Shown here: piece after piece, positions 57,357 through 64,000 of the stretch | How the letters are laid out: each line of letters starts with the position of its first letter | Position numbering within the stretch: the first letter of the stretch is position 1 | Origin: CAVQGF01 sp045807945 | Lineage (GTDB): Bacteria > Acidobacteriota > Terriglobia > Terriglobales > Acidobacteriaceae | Length of the DNA: 64,000 nucleotides | NCBI GenBank assembly: GCA_045807945.1 | Contig: JBJMGI010000084.1 | Coordinates: forward strand, 1-64,000 | Direction of reading: 5' to 3' | Made by a program: the position numbers and the translations under genes | The notes under the pieces: generated by a model | Seen by the model: the letters and a program-made list of their open reading frames with translations, nothing else | The model's database searches: none | Told to the model about the DNA's origin: nothing

Positions 57357-57384
57357 AAAGGAGCCCGCCGAGGCGGACTCCTTT
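57357..57384 (-). terminator. Terminator of the GvpL/F-like gene
   Basis: The arms AAAGGAG and CTCCTTT (57357-57363, 57378-57384) plus an inner CCGCC/GGCGG pair form a stem with one mismatch. On the minus strand it ends in TTTTTC. It lies 15 bases beyond the stop at 57399. Confidence 0.78.
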
Positions 57385-57398
57385 CATATCGAACCGGA

Positions 57399-58139
57399 CT
57401 AGCTGGCTACGGTCCGCACTTTACCCGGCAGGAAGTGGTACGGCGGCCACGGTCCGCTGATTGCAAGCTCCACATTCTTAAGCTGTTTGGCGGCTGTGCT
57501 GTAACGGTTTTGGTATTTTTCGACAGAGGTGTGATCGATCAAGTGGGCGATGTCTATCATCATGGCGCCCGACGATTGCACCTTCTTGCAGCTCACTTCG
57601 GCGTCCAGGGGCAGGAACAATTTCTGAACTTGAACCGAAAGCGCCCGCGCCTTGGTCTGGCGTTCACGATGGCGTGATGCCTTTTCGCGGAGCTTGCAAA
57701 GGTAGTCGCTGCCGGTGGTTTCTGGCAGGACGATATCCGTCATAGCCTCGCGCAAAGAGCCGTCTTTGATGACCAGCTTCAGGTGCATCTCGGCTTTGCC
57801 TTTGAGCTTGGAAACGGAGTTCGTGAAAGTCTTGCGGTTGGTGCGGACGGCCTTGCGAAGCGCCTCGTCCGTATCGAATACAGTGCCGAATTTAAAGGGC
57901 AAAACTGTAGTTTTGCCGAAGCATGAGCTGACCACCCGGGCATGGTCCAAGACGGCGCGTTGGTCGAGATCGCCAGTGCGTTCATACTCGCTCACGATCA
58001 CGGCAAAATCGCCGCTGGGATAGCCATAAACCGGCGCTCCGTTAACTCCATTTACATTTTCAATCGGGAAGGGGCGGCGTGCTCTTGCTTCGCCTAGGAA
58101 TGCTTCTTGCTCAGTGATGCAATACGCGTACCAAGCCAT
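57399..58139 (-). CDS. Orphan GvpL/GvpF family protein
   Basis: From ATG 58139 (GGAGAG upstream) the product has 246 residues. MAWYAYCITEQEAF at the start, a central VLPFKFGTVFDTDEALRKAV, EMHLKLVIKD, and the closing MMIDIAHLIDHTSVEKYQNRY and ISGPWPPYHFLPG follow the GvpL/GvpF layout of two domains. Those proteins act in gas vesicle assembly, but no gvpA or other gvp gene is present here. Lone copies may have a different role. Monocistronic, with terminator. Confidence 0.85.
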   Translation of the reverse strand: MAWYAYCITEQEAFLGEARARRPFPIENVNGVNGAPVYGYPSGDFAVIVSEYERTGDLDQRAVLDHARVVSSCFGKTTVLPFKFGTVFDTDEALRKAVRTNRKTFTNSVSKLKGKAEMHLKLVIKDGSLREAMTDIVLPETTGSDYLCKLREKASRHRERQTKARALSVQVQKLFLPLDAEVSCKKVQSSGAMMIDIAHLIDHTSVEKYQNRYSTAAKQLKNVELAISGPWPPYHFLPGKVRTVAS

Positions 58140-58441
58140 GTGTCGTCTCTCCAACGAACATCACGGCCTGCTGCCTTGTGGCTGGAGCAGGCACGGTTAT
58201 GTCCCACTAGGGGGCTCAAGGGGCCGACGGTCAGTTGTTTGTCTTAAAGACTAGGGAACTGCGAACAGCGGGTGGTTCGGGTCTTTTGTTGCAGGACTAC
58301 CCAATCACATCCATCCACTTACCTCGATGCTAGACCCGCGTTGTGGAAAATGCAACAGGTATTGTGCGGCGTCAGATTGCGCCTTCGGTCGACGCATCCT
58401 CCTTAGTTGCGTGGCTGCGAGTGGGCGTGTAGCCTAAATAT

Positions 58442-58810
58442 GTGTCGAGAAGTCCAGTTCGCTGGCTAGCGTTGGTCTTAGTCCTTGGATGGACTCTGCT
58501 GCCTGCGATCGCTTGCGCAGCTGACTTCCTCTCAATGACCGAGCCGGAAATGGCTTGCTGCAAGAAAATGGCAGGCAAGTGCGACATGGGGTCCGGTCCA
58601 CACTCTTGCTGCGACCAGACCGTTCGTTCCCAACAAGTAGGGCAAGCGAATCTGACGCAAACGTTCCAACTGCAGCCACCGATGCAGGCCGCTGGAACGC
58701 TGACGATCTCACTAGTAGTCCCGACTTCGGCCGCTTACAACGACGTAGTCGCGAATGACGGTTCGCCTCCCGAATCGCCACCCGGCAGCATCTCCGTCCT
58801 GCGAATCTGA
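58442..58810 (+). CDS. Small exported Cys-rich protein, probable metal-binding
   Basis: This 122-residue protein starts at GTG 58442; the promoter-like TTGCGT-17-TAGCCT at 58407-58435 would make it nearly leaderless. A signal peptide ends near IACAA. The mature N-terminus has a cluster of five Cys, a His and several Met (MACCKKMAGKCDMGSGPHSC, then C), suited to Cu(I), Hg(II) or similar soft metals. The rest is Pro/Ser-rich. It is the first gene of the unit with the barrel, MerP-like and MerT-like genes. No domain family is recognised with certainty. Confidence 0.7.
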   Translation: MSRSPVRWLALVLVLGWTLLPAIACAADFLSMTEPEMACCKKMAGKCDMGSGPHSCCDQTVRSQQVGQANLTQTFQLQPPMQAAGTLTISLVVPTSAAYNDVVANDGSPPESPPGSISVLRI

Positions 58811-58869
58811 AGCTCTTCTCTTTGCGTGCTCGCACGTGAGCGCGAAGGTGTTTCTACGCAAAGGAGAAG

Positions 58870-59715
58870 ATGATGAGAGCATTCTCAGTCCTCGCATTGC
58901 TGTTTATTTCGGTGCTCGGCAACGCTGCCGGGCACGGGCCGATATTTGGGCTTGCCACGCCTACTAATTCGCAAGGGGAATGGAGCTTTGACAGTGGAAT
59001 ATTCGGCCGTTCCAGCGACGTTGGCTCGCAAGCTTCGTTCCGCGAGTTGATCGCCTACGGTGTAACGCCGCATGTGACCGTATCGTTCACGGCTCCGGGT
59101 GTGATCGGGGATACGCCTTTAGCACCCACCCGCATCCAGCCGGGAGCGGACTTCGATGGCACCGTCGCATGGCGCTTTCACCACAACACCACGAAAGTCG
59201 GCACCCGCTTCGAAAGCACTGCTTTTGCGGGACTAGTGGTTCCTGGGCCGCAATCAGGGTTCAAGGGCCTTTCGTTCACTTCGCACACGCCCGGAAATAT
59301 GCTGGGCGCGGTCAGCGGAATCGCCTCGCGTTCGCATTATTTCTGGCTTGGCGGAACCTACACCAAGTTCTACGAGCGTGGCGGGGAACGCCGGCCGGAT
59401 GTTTTCGATTACAGCTTGATCTACGGCTACCGCCCGCCGCAATGGCGTAAAGAAGCAGATAAGTGGGACTGGCGCATCTTCGGCGAACTGGTGGGAGAGC
59501 GCTCCACCCGATTCCTTCACGAGGGCTCGCTCATCCCGCAAACCGGCGCGCACCAGGTTTTCCTCGGTCCATCGTTCCTGGGAATCTTCCGCAACTACAC
59601 CGTGAGTTTTGGGGCGCAAGTCCCGATCCACCGCGATGTCGGTGCGTTGTTTCCCAAGGAACGCGTGCGATACGCCGTCAATTTCAGCTATTTGCTTTTC
59701 CAGCACTCACATTAA
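58870..59715 (+). CDS. Exported outer-membrane beta-barrel-like protein
   Basis: This 281-residue protein has a signal peptide (MMRAFSVLALLFISVLGNAAG) and AAGGAGAAG before the ATG. The mature part has alternating aromatic strands (YGVTPHVTVSFTAPGV, DGTVAWRFHHNTT, HYFWLGGTYTKFYERGG, YTVSFGAQVPIHRDVG), and its C-terminal strand YAVNFSYLLFQHSH is typical of barrel proteins. Its place between two metal-binding genes suggests a role in metal passage or envelope adaptation. Ten bases separate it from the selenoprotein start. Confidence 0.72.
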   Translation: MMRAFSVLALLFISVLGNAAGHGPIFGLATPTNSQGEWSFDSGIFGRSSDVGSQASFRELIAYGVTPHVTVSFTAPGVIGDTPLAPTRIQPGADFDGTVAWRFHHNTTKVGTRFESTAFAGLVVPGPQSGFKGLSFTSHTPGNMLGAVSGIASRSHYFWLGGTYTKFYERGGERRPDVFDYSLIYGYRPPQWRKEADKWDWRIFGELVGERSTRFLHEGSLIPQTGAHQVFLGPSFLGIFRNYTVSFGAQVPIHRDVGALFPKERVRYAVNFSYLLFQHSH

Positions 59716-59725
59716 GGAGAGAGTC

Positions 59726-60220
59726 ATGAAGAAGATCAATGTTTTCGTATTAGCTCTGCTGCTTACCGCTTCGGCCGCGCAAGCCGAGATCCGTTCCATC
59801 AACATCACTGTTTTCGGCATGGATTGAGAAGTTTGTGCACACGCCGTGCGCGTGTCATTGAAAGCGGTGCAGGGGGTGGACACCGTCAACGTGAGCTTGG
59901 AGAATGGGCTCGCCTCAGTCACCCTGAAGCCAGGGAACTCTGCCACCCTGAAGCAGTTGGGGGACGCCATCGCAAAGAACGGCTTCACCATGAAAAATTC
60001 GGAGGCAACGATCGCGGGTAAGGTGATTCAAGAGGGGGGAAGGGTGGAGCTTCAAATCACTGGCTCAAACGACAAGCTCGAACTGGTTCCAGATACGGCA
60101 GCGGAACCGGCTGCGCGCCTGGCCGGAAAAGATGTTGAGGTCTCAGGCACCATTCCTGAAGCGCCAAAAGGCAAGACACCCGAGGTGATCCACTATCGCA
60201 CCATTGCGGAGAAGAAATGA
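59726..60220 (+). CDS. MerP-like HMA-domain protein with in-frame TGA: predicted selenoprotein
   Basis: ATG 59726 follows AAGGAGAGAGTC and starts a signal peptide (MKKINVFVLALLLTASAAQA). The heavy-metal-associated domain reads ITVFGMD-TGA-EVCAHAVRVSL, with TGA at 59825-59827 as codon 34. After it the same frame stays open for 130 codons with textbook HMA sequence (VQGVDTVNVSLENGLASVTL, GDAIAKNGF). The TGA occupies the first Cys of GMxCxxC; Cys37 is kept. With Sec the product has 164 residues: HMA (21-90) plus an OB-like C-terminal part (about 95-164). A SECIS-like hairpin follows the TGA. It probably binds Hg(II), Cu(I) or another soft metal in the periplasm and hands it to the MerT-like protein, whose ATG overlaps its stop. 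A nonsense mutation is the alternative. Confidence 0.85.
59836..59857 (+). promoter_or_regulatory. Predicted bacterial SECIS hairpin
   Basis: Six base pairs (59839-59844 with 59850-59855) close a five-base loop, CGUGC. Two more pairs (59836-59837 with 59856-59857) extend the stem past a bulged C at 59838. The loop's second base is G, 18 bases after the TGA. Known bacterial SECIS elements lie just behind the UGA with a G in the first loop positions. Confidence 0.7.
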
Positions 60221-60606
60221 ATGTAAGTACTACCGGCGCCCGACGATCCGGGTTATTGAACTATCTCTCGCTGTTCACTTCGCTCAGTACGCTGCTTTGC
60301 TGCGCGCTGCCGTCGCTTTTGGTGTTGCTCGGACTGGGAGCTACAGTGGCTTCGGTGCTTTCGGACCTACCGTGGCTGGTGGCTCTCTCGCGTCACAAAG
60401 CGTGGATCTTCTCGATATCCGGCACGCTCATCGCACTCAGCTTTCTGAGCACGTACTATCTCGTCCCGAAATACCGGCGGGAGTGCGCTGCAGACGATCC
60501 CAATGCCTGCGCCGGTGCCAGTAAGATCAGCAAGGTGTTGCTCTGGGTCTCAGCCGGAATCTACGCCTTCGGATTTTTTGTCGCGTTCGTGCTCGGGCCG
60601 TCCTGA
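60217..60606 (+). CDS. MerT-like membrane transport protein
   Basis: This 129-residue protein overlaps the selenoprotein stop (ATGA at 60217). Three hydrophobic segments lie at about 14-50, 62-82 and 107-127. The first holds a Cys pair (Cys28-Cys29 in LLCCALPSLLVLLGLGATVAS), and the loop after the second holds Cys90 and Cys98. This is the cysteine layout of MerT mercuric transporters. It probably accepts a metal ion from the MerP-like partner and moves it across the inner membrane. No merA or merR gene is in the window, so the true metal is open. Confidence 0.85.
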   Translation: MNVSTTGARRSGLLNYLSLFTSLSTLLCCALPSLLVLLGLGATVASVLSDLPWLVALSRHKAWIFSISGTLIALSFLSTYYLVPKYRRECAADDPNACAGASKISKVLLWVSAGIYAFGFFVAFVLGPS

Positions 60607-60623
60607 GCAAACTGGACGCTCAG
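60603..60623. terminator. Weak hairpin between convergent metal operons
   Basis: CTGAGC (60603-60608) pairs with GCTCAG (60618-60623) between the MerT-like stop and the ABC permease stop. The stem is only 6 bp and has no T-run. Confidence 0.3.
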
Positions 60624-60627
60624 TAGG

Positions 60628-61488
60628 TCAGGCCACGCTTTTTGTCCGTGTCTCAACGCTAGTCTTGCTCCGGTACTTGAACGTAAGCCGATGCACGATA
60701 GCCATCAGCACCAGGACTCCACCGAAGGTGCAGACGATGGCCGCGCCCGTAGGCAAATCCATCTGCACGGAAAGAAAGATTCCGAGGGCGGATACGAGTG
60801 TCCCCATCGTCCAGCCGATAGCTAGCCGGCTACCGATGCGGTCAGCAAACAACATCGCGCCGACCGAGGGCACGATCAGGTAACAGAAGACCAGCAGAAC
60901 GCCGGCGATCGCGACAGAGGAAGTCACTACGAAACCGAACGAGGCGTAGAAGAGGAAATCCCAAAGACGGATGTTGATGCCTTGCGCGCGCGCGGCATCG
61001 GGATCGATCGAGATCAGCAGGAACTTCTTCCTGAAGATGTAATGGAACAGCCCGATCACACCGTAAAGAATGGCTGTCTTGGTGACCTCAAATTTGGAGA
61101 CTGCCAGAATGTTCCCGACCAGCATGTCTTTCAGGTGTTCGGTCTCGCCGGTCGCCTTGCTCATCGCCAGGATGGCCGCCGCGGAGGCAACGGCATACGT
61201 GATGCCGATGATGGCTTCGAGCGGAATTCGCGCGGTCGCCGAGCGGACGAAGGAAAAAATCAGCGCGCCCATAAAAGTGAAGGCCAGGCTGATCCAGTAA
61301 GCGCTGCTGCCGTGCGGATCCATGCCGGCGAGGATGGCGATCGTCGCGCCCAGAGCTGCGATCTGCGCCAGAGCCAGATCGACGAAGATGACGCCGCGCT
61401 CCACGACATGCACGCCAAGGTAGGCGTGGATCCCAGTAAGGATCAGGCTAGCCAAAAACGGCAGGACTAAGAAAGGAAGAATTTCCAT
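60628..61488 (-). CDS. znuB: Zn/Mn-type ABC transporter permease (ZnuB family)
   Basis: This 286-residue ABC-3 family permease has about eight membrane helices. YLGVHVVERGVIFVDLALAQIAALGA at the N-terminus and VVTSSVAIAGVLLVFCYLIVPSVGAML with the AIGWTMGTLVSALGIFLS block are typical of ZnuB/TroC/MntB proteins. It lies 25 bases downstream of the binding-protein gene. No ATPase gene is found between or beside them in this window, so an unlinked ATPase must serve it. Confidence 0.9.
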   Translation of the reverse strand: MEILPFLVLPFLASLILTGIHAYLGVHVVERGVIFVDLALAQIAALGATIAILAGMDPHGSSAYWISLAFTFMGALIFSFVRSATARIPLEAIIGITYAVASAAAILAMSKATGETEHLKDMLVGNILAVSKFEVTKTAILYGVIGLFHYIFRKKFLLISIDPDAARAQGINIRLWDFLFYASFGFVVTSSVAIAGVLLVFCYLIVPSVGAMLFADRIGSRLAIGWTMGTLVSALGIFLSVQMDLPTGAAIVCTFGGVLVLMAIVHRLTFKYRSKTSVETRTKSVA

Positions 61489-61513
61489 TGTTCTCCTGGT
61501 TGCGTTTTAAAAG

Positions 61514-62443
61514 TTATTTTGTCTCGTCAAAAGCTTTTTTCAGCAGCCCAATGTCGTAGTCAAAGAGCTTGAAATAGTCAGTGATGTCTTTTTCTCCGCC
61601 AACCGAGGGCAGCATCACCAAAACTTTTCCGCCGGTCCCGCTGGCAATGTTGTTCGGTGTCTTCAGGTCGAAATACGGCTCAACCATGATGATCTTCACG
61701 TTGTCGCGCTTCATCTGCTGGATCAGCTCGATAGTGTGGCCCGGAGTCGGCGGAATGCCCGGACGCGGTTCGATGTATCCGACCACGTCGAGATTGAAAT
61801 GCTTGGCAAAATTCGGCCACGACTTGTGGTAAGTGACAATCTTACGGCCGTCGTAAGGCTTCATCTGCGCGTCCCAGTTCTGCTCGGCAGCGGTCAGCCG
61901 CTTATCGAAATCTTGAAAGCGCTGCTGGTAATAAGACGCATTCGGCGGGTCCATCTCAGCCAGCTTGTTCGAGATGCCTTTCGCTACACGACGCCCGTTC
62001 TCGGGGTCGAGCCAGTAGTGCGGGTTGCCCAGCGGGTGCACGTCTCCCATGGCGCGGCTCACCTGTCCCTGGGGCTTCTCCAGGATCTCGGCGAATTGCG
62101 ACGCATCGAGGTACCCGGCTGACGCGGGTTGGATGTGGGGGTTGCCGCTCTGTGTGATGAGCGGAGGCAGCCAACCGATCTCAAGGTCGAGTCCGACGAC
62201 CACCAGCAGATCGGCGTGGCGCAGCTTCAGCAAAAAGCTGGGCTTGGCCTCAACGAAGTGTGGATCCTGATATCCCTTCGCGATAGCTTCCACATCGATC
62301 TTGTCGCCGCCGACTTCTTGCGCCAGCGAAGCTAGGTCTGTCGTTGCCGTGATGACGTTGAGCTTCTTGGCCGCGTGCGCGGGCAAAGCAAAAACAAGTG
62401 AGCATGCCAGCAGTACTGCCATTAACTTCGATCTATAAGACAT
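61514..62443 (-). CDS. znuA: Metal ABC transporter substrate-binding protein (ZnuA-like)
   Basis: This 309-residue protein has a signal peptide (about 1-24, ending PAHA). The cluster 9 binding-protein ligands are seen: His62 (QDPHFVEAKPS), His142 (GNPHYWLDP), His206 (TYHKSWPNFAKHF) and Glu255 (VEPYFD). The long His-rich loop of E. coli ZnuA is missing, so Zn versus Mn cannot be decided. It lies between the porin-like gene and the permease in one transcript. Confidence 0.92.
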   Translation of the reverse strand: MSYRSKLMAVLLACSLVFALPAHAAKKLNVITATTDLASLAQEVGGDKIDVEAIAKGYQDPHFVEAKPSFLLKLRHADLLVVVGLDLEIGWLPPLITQSGNPHIQPASAGYLDASQFAEILEKPQGQVSRAMGDVHPLGNPHYWLDPENGRRVAKGISNKLAEMDPPNASYYQQRFQDFDKRLTAAEQNWDAQMKPYDGRKIVTYHKSWPNFAKHFNLDVVGYIEPRPGIPPTPGHTIELIQQMKRDNVKIIMVEPYFDLKTPNNIASGTGGKVLVMLPSVGGEKDITDYFKLFDYDIGLLKKAFDETK

Positions 62444-62457
62444 TCATGATCTCCTGA

Positions 62458-63762
62458 TCAAAATGGATGCGCGCCGTGCGCGCCCATTGCGAACTGCAGT
62501 TGAAGCCGCAGCTCGTTCACATTCTGTTGTTCGGCATAGTCGGTGTGCCGGTACTGCGCGCGTAGCTGCGCAAACTCACTGGGCCAGTAGGTGAGGACGA
62601 GCGAACCGCCCTGATCCAGTTGGGCCGAATCGCGAGCGCGCTCGGAGTGGTCGTAACGCGCGCCGACAAACCAGCGACGCGCGAGCTGGTAATCACCCGA
62701 AGCGTACATACCGAACGCGTGCTGCGCCGCCGGGAACTGCTGGCGATCGCTCCAGACGAACTCCGTCCTGCCGACGAACGAGTGATAGATGCTGCGTCGC
62801 AGCGGCTTCCAGCGAAGCGTCGCATCTGCTCCATAGAGGCTGGTTACGAAATCGTTTTGAAACTGGGGAGCAAATAGAAGGCCTGCATCGTTGTGCCCGC
62901 GCGAGTAGGAAGCGCCGATGTCGAGGTTAGTGGATTCGGTAATGTCCTTGTAGGCGCGCACGTGTCCGACGGTGCTCACATCTTCGCGGCGGATGGACTT
63001 GAAAACGTCGTCGGAGTCGCCGCGAAAGACTTGCCCCGTACCTTCGATGAAGAGTCCCTTCGGCCCTTCGAAGGCGCGCGTCACGGAAAGGCCGGCGTCA
63101 TTGATACCGTCTTCACCGCCCACCAGGTTCTCCGTCACAAGTGGACGGTCAGTCCAGGGCAGCACGTGATTATGTAGCGTGTTCACCTTTCCGAACGCGG
63201 CGCGCATCTTGCCGGCGCGCGCGACGATTCCCGCCGGAAGCGCTGTGAAGGTCAGGTATCCCTCTTCCAGGTTCACGCCCTCTTCGCCGAATGAAATGAA
63301 AGCATCGGCGCGCGCGTAAGGGTCGATGATGGCTTGCAAACCAAGCTCGGTTTCGTGCATTTCGAGCGTTGGCACGGGACGAGCGGTGTTATGTCCCACA
63401 GCGGCAAGGAAGTCGCCTATCAAGCTGATGTCAGGATTGAGCGCTTTGGCTTGTCCAGTTGCGCCGCCGTACACGGGAACTTGGCCGTTTTCTGCCGTAA
63501 CCTCAGCCTGTTCTGGAGCAGCCGTCTGCGAAGTAGGGGAAGGGGTTGCGGGAGCAGTCGTCGCAGCCGGGGTTGCCGCCGCCTGCTGCTTGCTCGCGAG
63601 CATGCGAAGCTGACCCTCGAGCGCGATCACACGCTCTTCCAGATCTTTGATCTTCTGGTCAGTCGCTTGCGAAGCGGAACTTGCCTGCGCCGGCGCCGGT
63701 GCAGCTTGTGAGAATCCAAAGCACGACGTCATTAAGACGGCGAATAAGAAGAACCTTTTCAT
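62458..63762 (-). CDS. Outer-membrane porin-like protein of the metal uptake operon
   Basis: This 434-residue protein has a signal peptide (MKRFFLFAVLMTSCFGFSQA) and a coiled-coil start (DQKIKDLEERVIALEGQLRMLASKQ). A barrel of alternating strands follows (PDISLIGDFLAAVGHN, ADAFISFGEEGVNLEEGYLTF, LDIGASYSRGHNDAG), ending with NELRLQLQFAMGAHGAHPF. The His at the end and the position directly before znuA suggest passage of metal through the outer membrane. It is the first gene of the operon and follows a palindromic site at 63779-63801. Confidence 0.82.
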   Translation of the reverse strand: MKRFFLFAVLMTSCFGFSQAAPAPAQASSASQATDQKIKDLEERVIALEGQLRMLASKQQAAATPAATTAPATPSPTSQTAAPEQAEVTAENGQVPVYGGATGQAKALNPDISLIGDFLAAVGHNTARPVPTLEMHETELGLQAIIDPYARADAFISFGEEGVNLEEGYLTFTALPAGIVARAGKMRAAFGKVNTLHNHVLPWTDRPLVTENLVGGEDGINDAGLSVTRAFEGPKGLFIEGTGQVFRGDSDDVFKSIRREDVSTVGHVRAYKDITESTNLDIGASYSRGHNDAGLLFAPQFQNDFVTSLYGADATLRWKPLRRSIYHSFVGRTEFVWSDRQQFPAAQHAFGMYASGDYQLARRWFVGARYDHSERARDSAQLDQGGSLVLTYWPSEFAQLRAQYRHTDYAEQQNVNELRLQLQFAMGAHGAHPF

Positions 63763-63778
63763 GTGTGTACCTTTTTAT

Positions 63779-63801
63779 CTGCTCGAATTGGAAATGAGCA
63801 G
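63779..63801. promoter_or_regulatory. Inverted repeat upstream of the metal uptake operon
   Basis: CTGCTC (63779-63784) and GAGCAG (63796-63801) form a perfect inverted repeat around an 11-base AT-leaning spacer, 17 bases upstream of the porin ATG. The spacing fits a dimeric regulator such as a Fur/Zur or MntR-type repressor, but no consensus is recognised. Confidence 0.35.
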
Positions 63802-63938
63802 CATCGATGTCCTGGTGATCCGGTCGAATATTCGCGCTAGCTTTACGCAGCGAGAACACGAAGCGCGATCAGCGCGCAGGTGGAGGACGGATGTAAAGGG
63901 AAGAGGCGAAGCGGTCTTGCTTTACTAGAGGATCAGAG

Positions 63939-64000
63939 CTAGGAGCGACCGCGGCCGCCACCAACGCGGGGGCGGCCTGAACCACGGCCATAGGTGGCAC
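63939..64000 (-). CDS. C-terminal Gly/Arg-rich tail of a protein that begins beyond the right edge
   Basis: On the minus strand the last codons read ATYGRGSGRPRVGGGRGRS and stop at 63939-63941. Such RGG-like tails occur at the ends of bacterial RRM RNA-binding proteins and DEAD-box helicases. The gene body is outside the window, so the identity is only suggested. Confidence 0.55.
   Translation of the reverse strand, partial: ATYGRGSGRPRVGGGRGRS

Noticed and set aside
57399..58139. Part of a gas vesicle cluster
   Set aside because: No gvpA, gvpN or other gvp-like gene is present on either side.
58155..58441. Small gene or riboswitch between the GvpL/F and Cys-rich genes
   Set aside because: No ORF with coding character and no known riboswitch core was found; it is best seen as a divergent promoter region.
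59726..59827. Truncated 33-residue peptide or a plain nonsense-mutated pseudogene
   Set aside because: The downstream frame shows no other damage, the TGA sits exactly at a metal-binding Cys, a SECIS-like hairpin follows, and the next gene is translationally coupled. Decay remains possible but less likely.
59846..60220. Gene start at GTG 59846 as an independent 124-residue protein
   Set aside because: It would lack the signal peptide and the first half of the metal motif and has no ribosome-binding site. The in-frame upstream part completes the HMA domain, so one Sec-containing gene is the better reading.

Overview
The window reads as chromosomal DNA of a soil-type Acidobacteriota (class Terriglobia-like). 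This is inferred from Ser/Thr kinases fused to PD40/TolB-like propellers, DinB and DUF1801 proteins, many exported M13/M24 peptidases, the yceD-rpmF-plsX-fabD cluster and a fused aroD-aroE gene; no rRNA or tRNA gene was found to confirm it. Coding density is high. I saw no insertion sequence, prophage, CRISPR array or replication origin.

Layout. 1-7.2 kb: the tail of one PD40-kinase, a 66-base relic of another kinase 5' end, a complete PD40-kinase, a DUF1801 protein, a polysaccharide deacetylase, a methyltransferase and an FHA-GAF-SpoIIE phosphatase. 7.2-12.6 kb: a lysine-rich exported protein, quinone oxidoreductase, DinB protein, cold-shock protein, an FMN-binding split-barrel protein and an M13 peptidase. 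12.9-16.6 kb: typA, an M24 aminopeptidase, then a second diverged copy of the typA 3' end. 16.8-25.3 kb: a large TPR protein, membrane proteins, a LOG-family protein, thiE, a sigma factor with a large membrane anti-sigma-like protein, and an unlisted 54-aa Trm112-like zinc protein. 25.4-36.6 kb: folD, coaE, an HtrA protease, GNAT and MmcQ proteins, a TIM-barrel isomerase, asnS, arginase, a GT39-like membrane protein, ddl and a ceramidase-like membrane protein. 37.1-40.1 kb: yceD-rpmF-plsX-fabD. 40.3-43.0 kb: a pilin, a YtxH protein, a TPR membrane protein and two decayed genes. 43.2-57.2 kb: gdhA, pgsA, AMMECR1, an OmpA protein, aroDE, a GGDEF protein, an AsmA protein, dksA and an NtrC-type regulator. 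57.4-64 kb: an orphan GvpL/F protein and a metal-handling region.

The most striking element is at 58.4-60.6 kb. A four-gene unit encodes a small Cys-rich exported protein, an outer-membrane-barrel-like protein, a MerP-like HMA-domain protein and a MerT-like membrane protein. The MerP-like gene (59726-60220) has an in-frame TGA exactly where the first Cys of the GMxCxxC metal site belongs. The frame stays open for 130 codons after it, and a hairpin with a G in its loop follows 18 bases behind the TGA, as in bacterial SECIS elements. It is best read as a selenoprotein (GMDUEVC). Automated annotation would split or truncate it. Next to it, on the opposite strand, lies a Zn/Mn-type ABC uptake operon (porin, ZnuA-like, ZnuB-like) with no ATPase gene in the window.

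Other points of interest: the displaced typA 3' end flanking the aminopeptidase, the kinase relic, the decayed pair upstream of gdhA, and the anti-sigma protein with a YCF48-like C-terminus.
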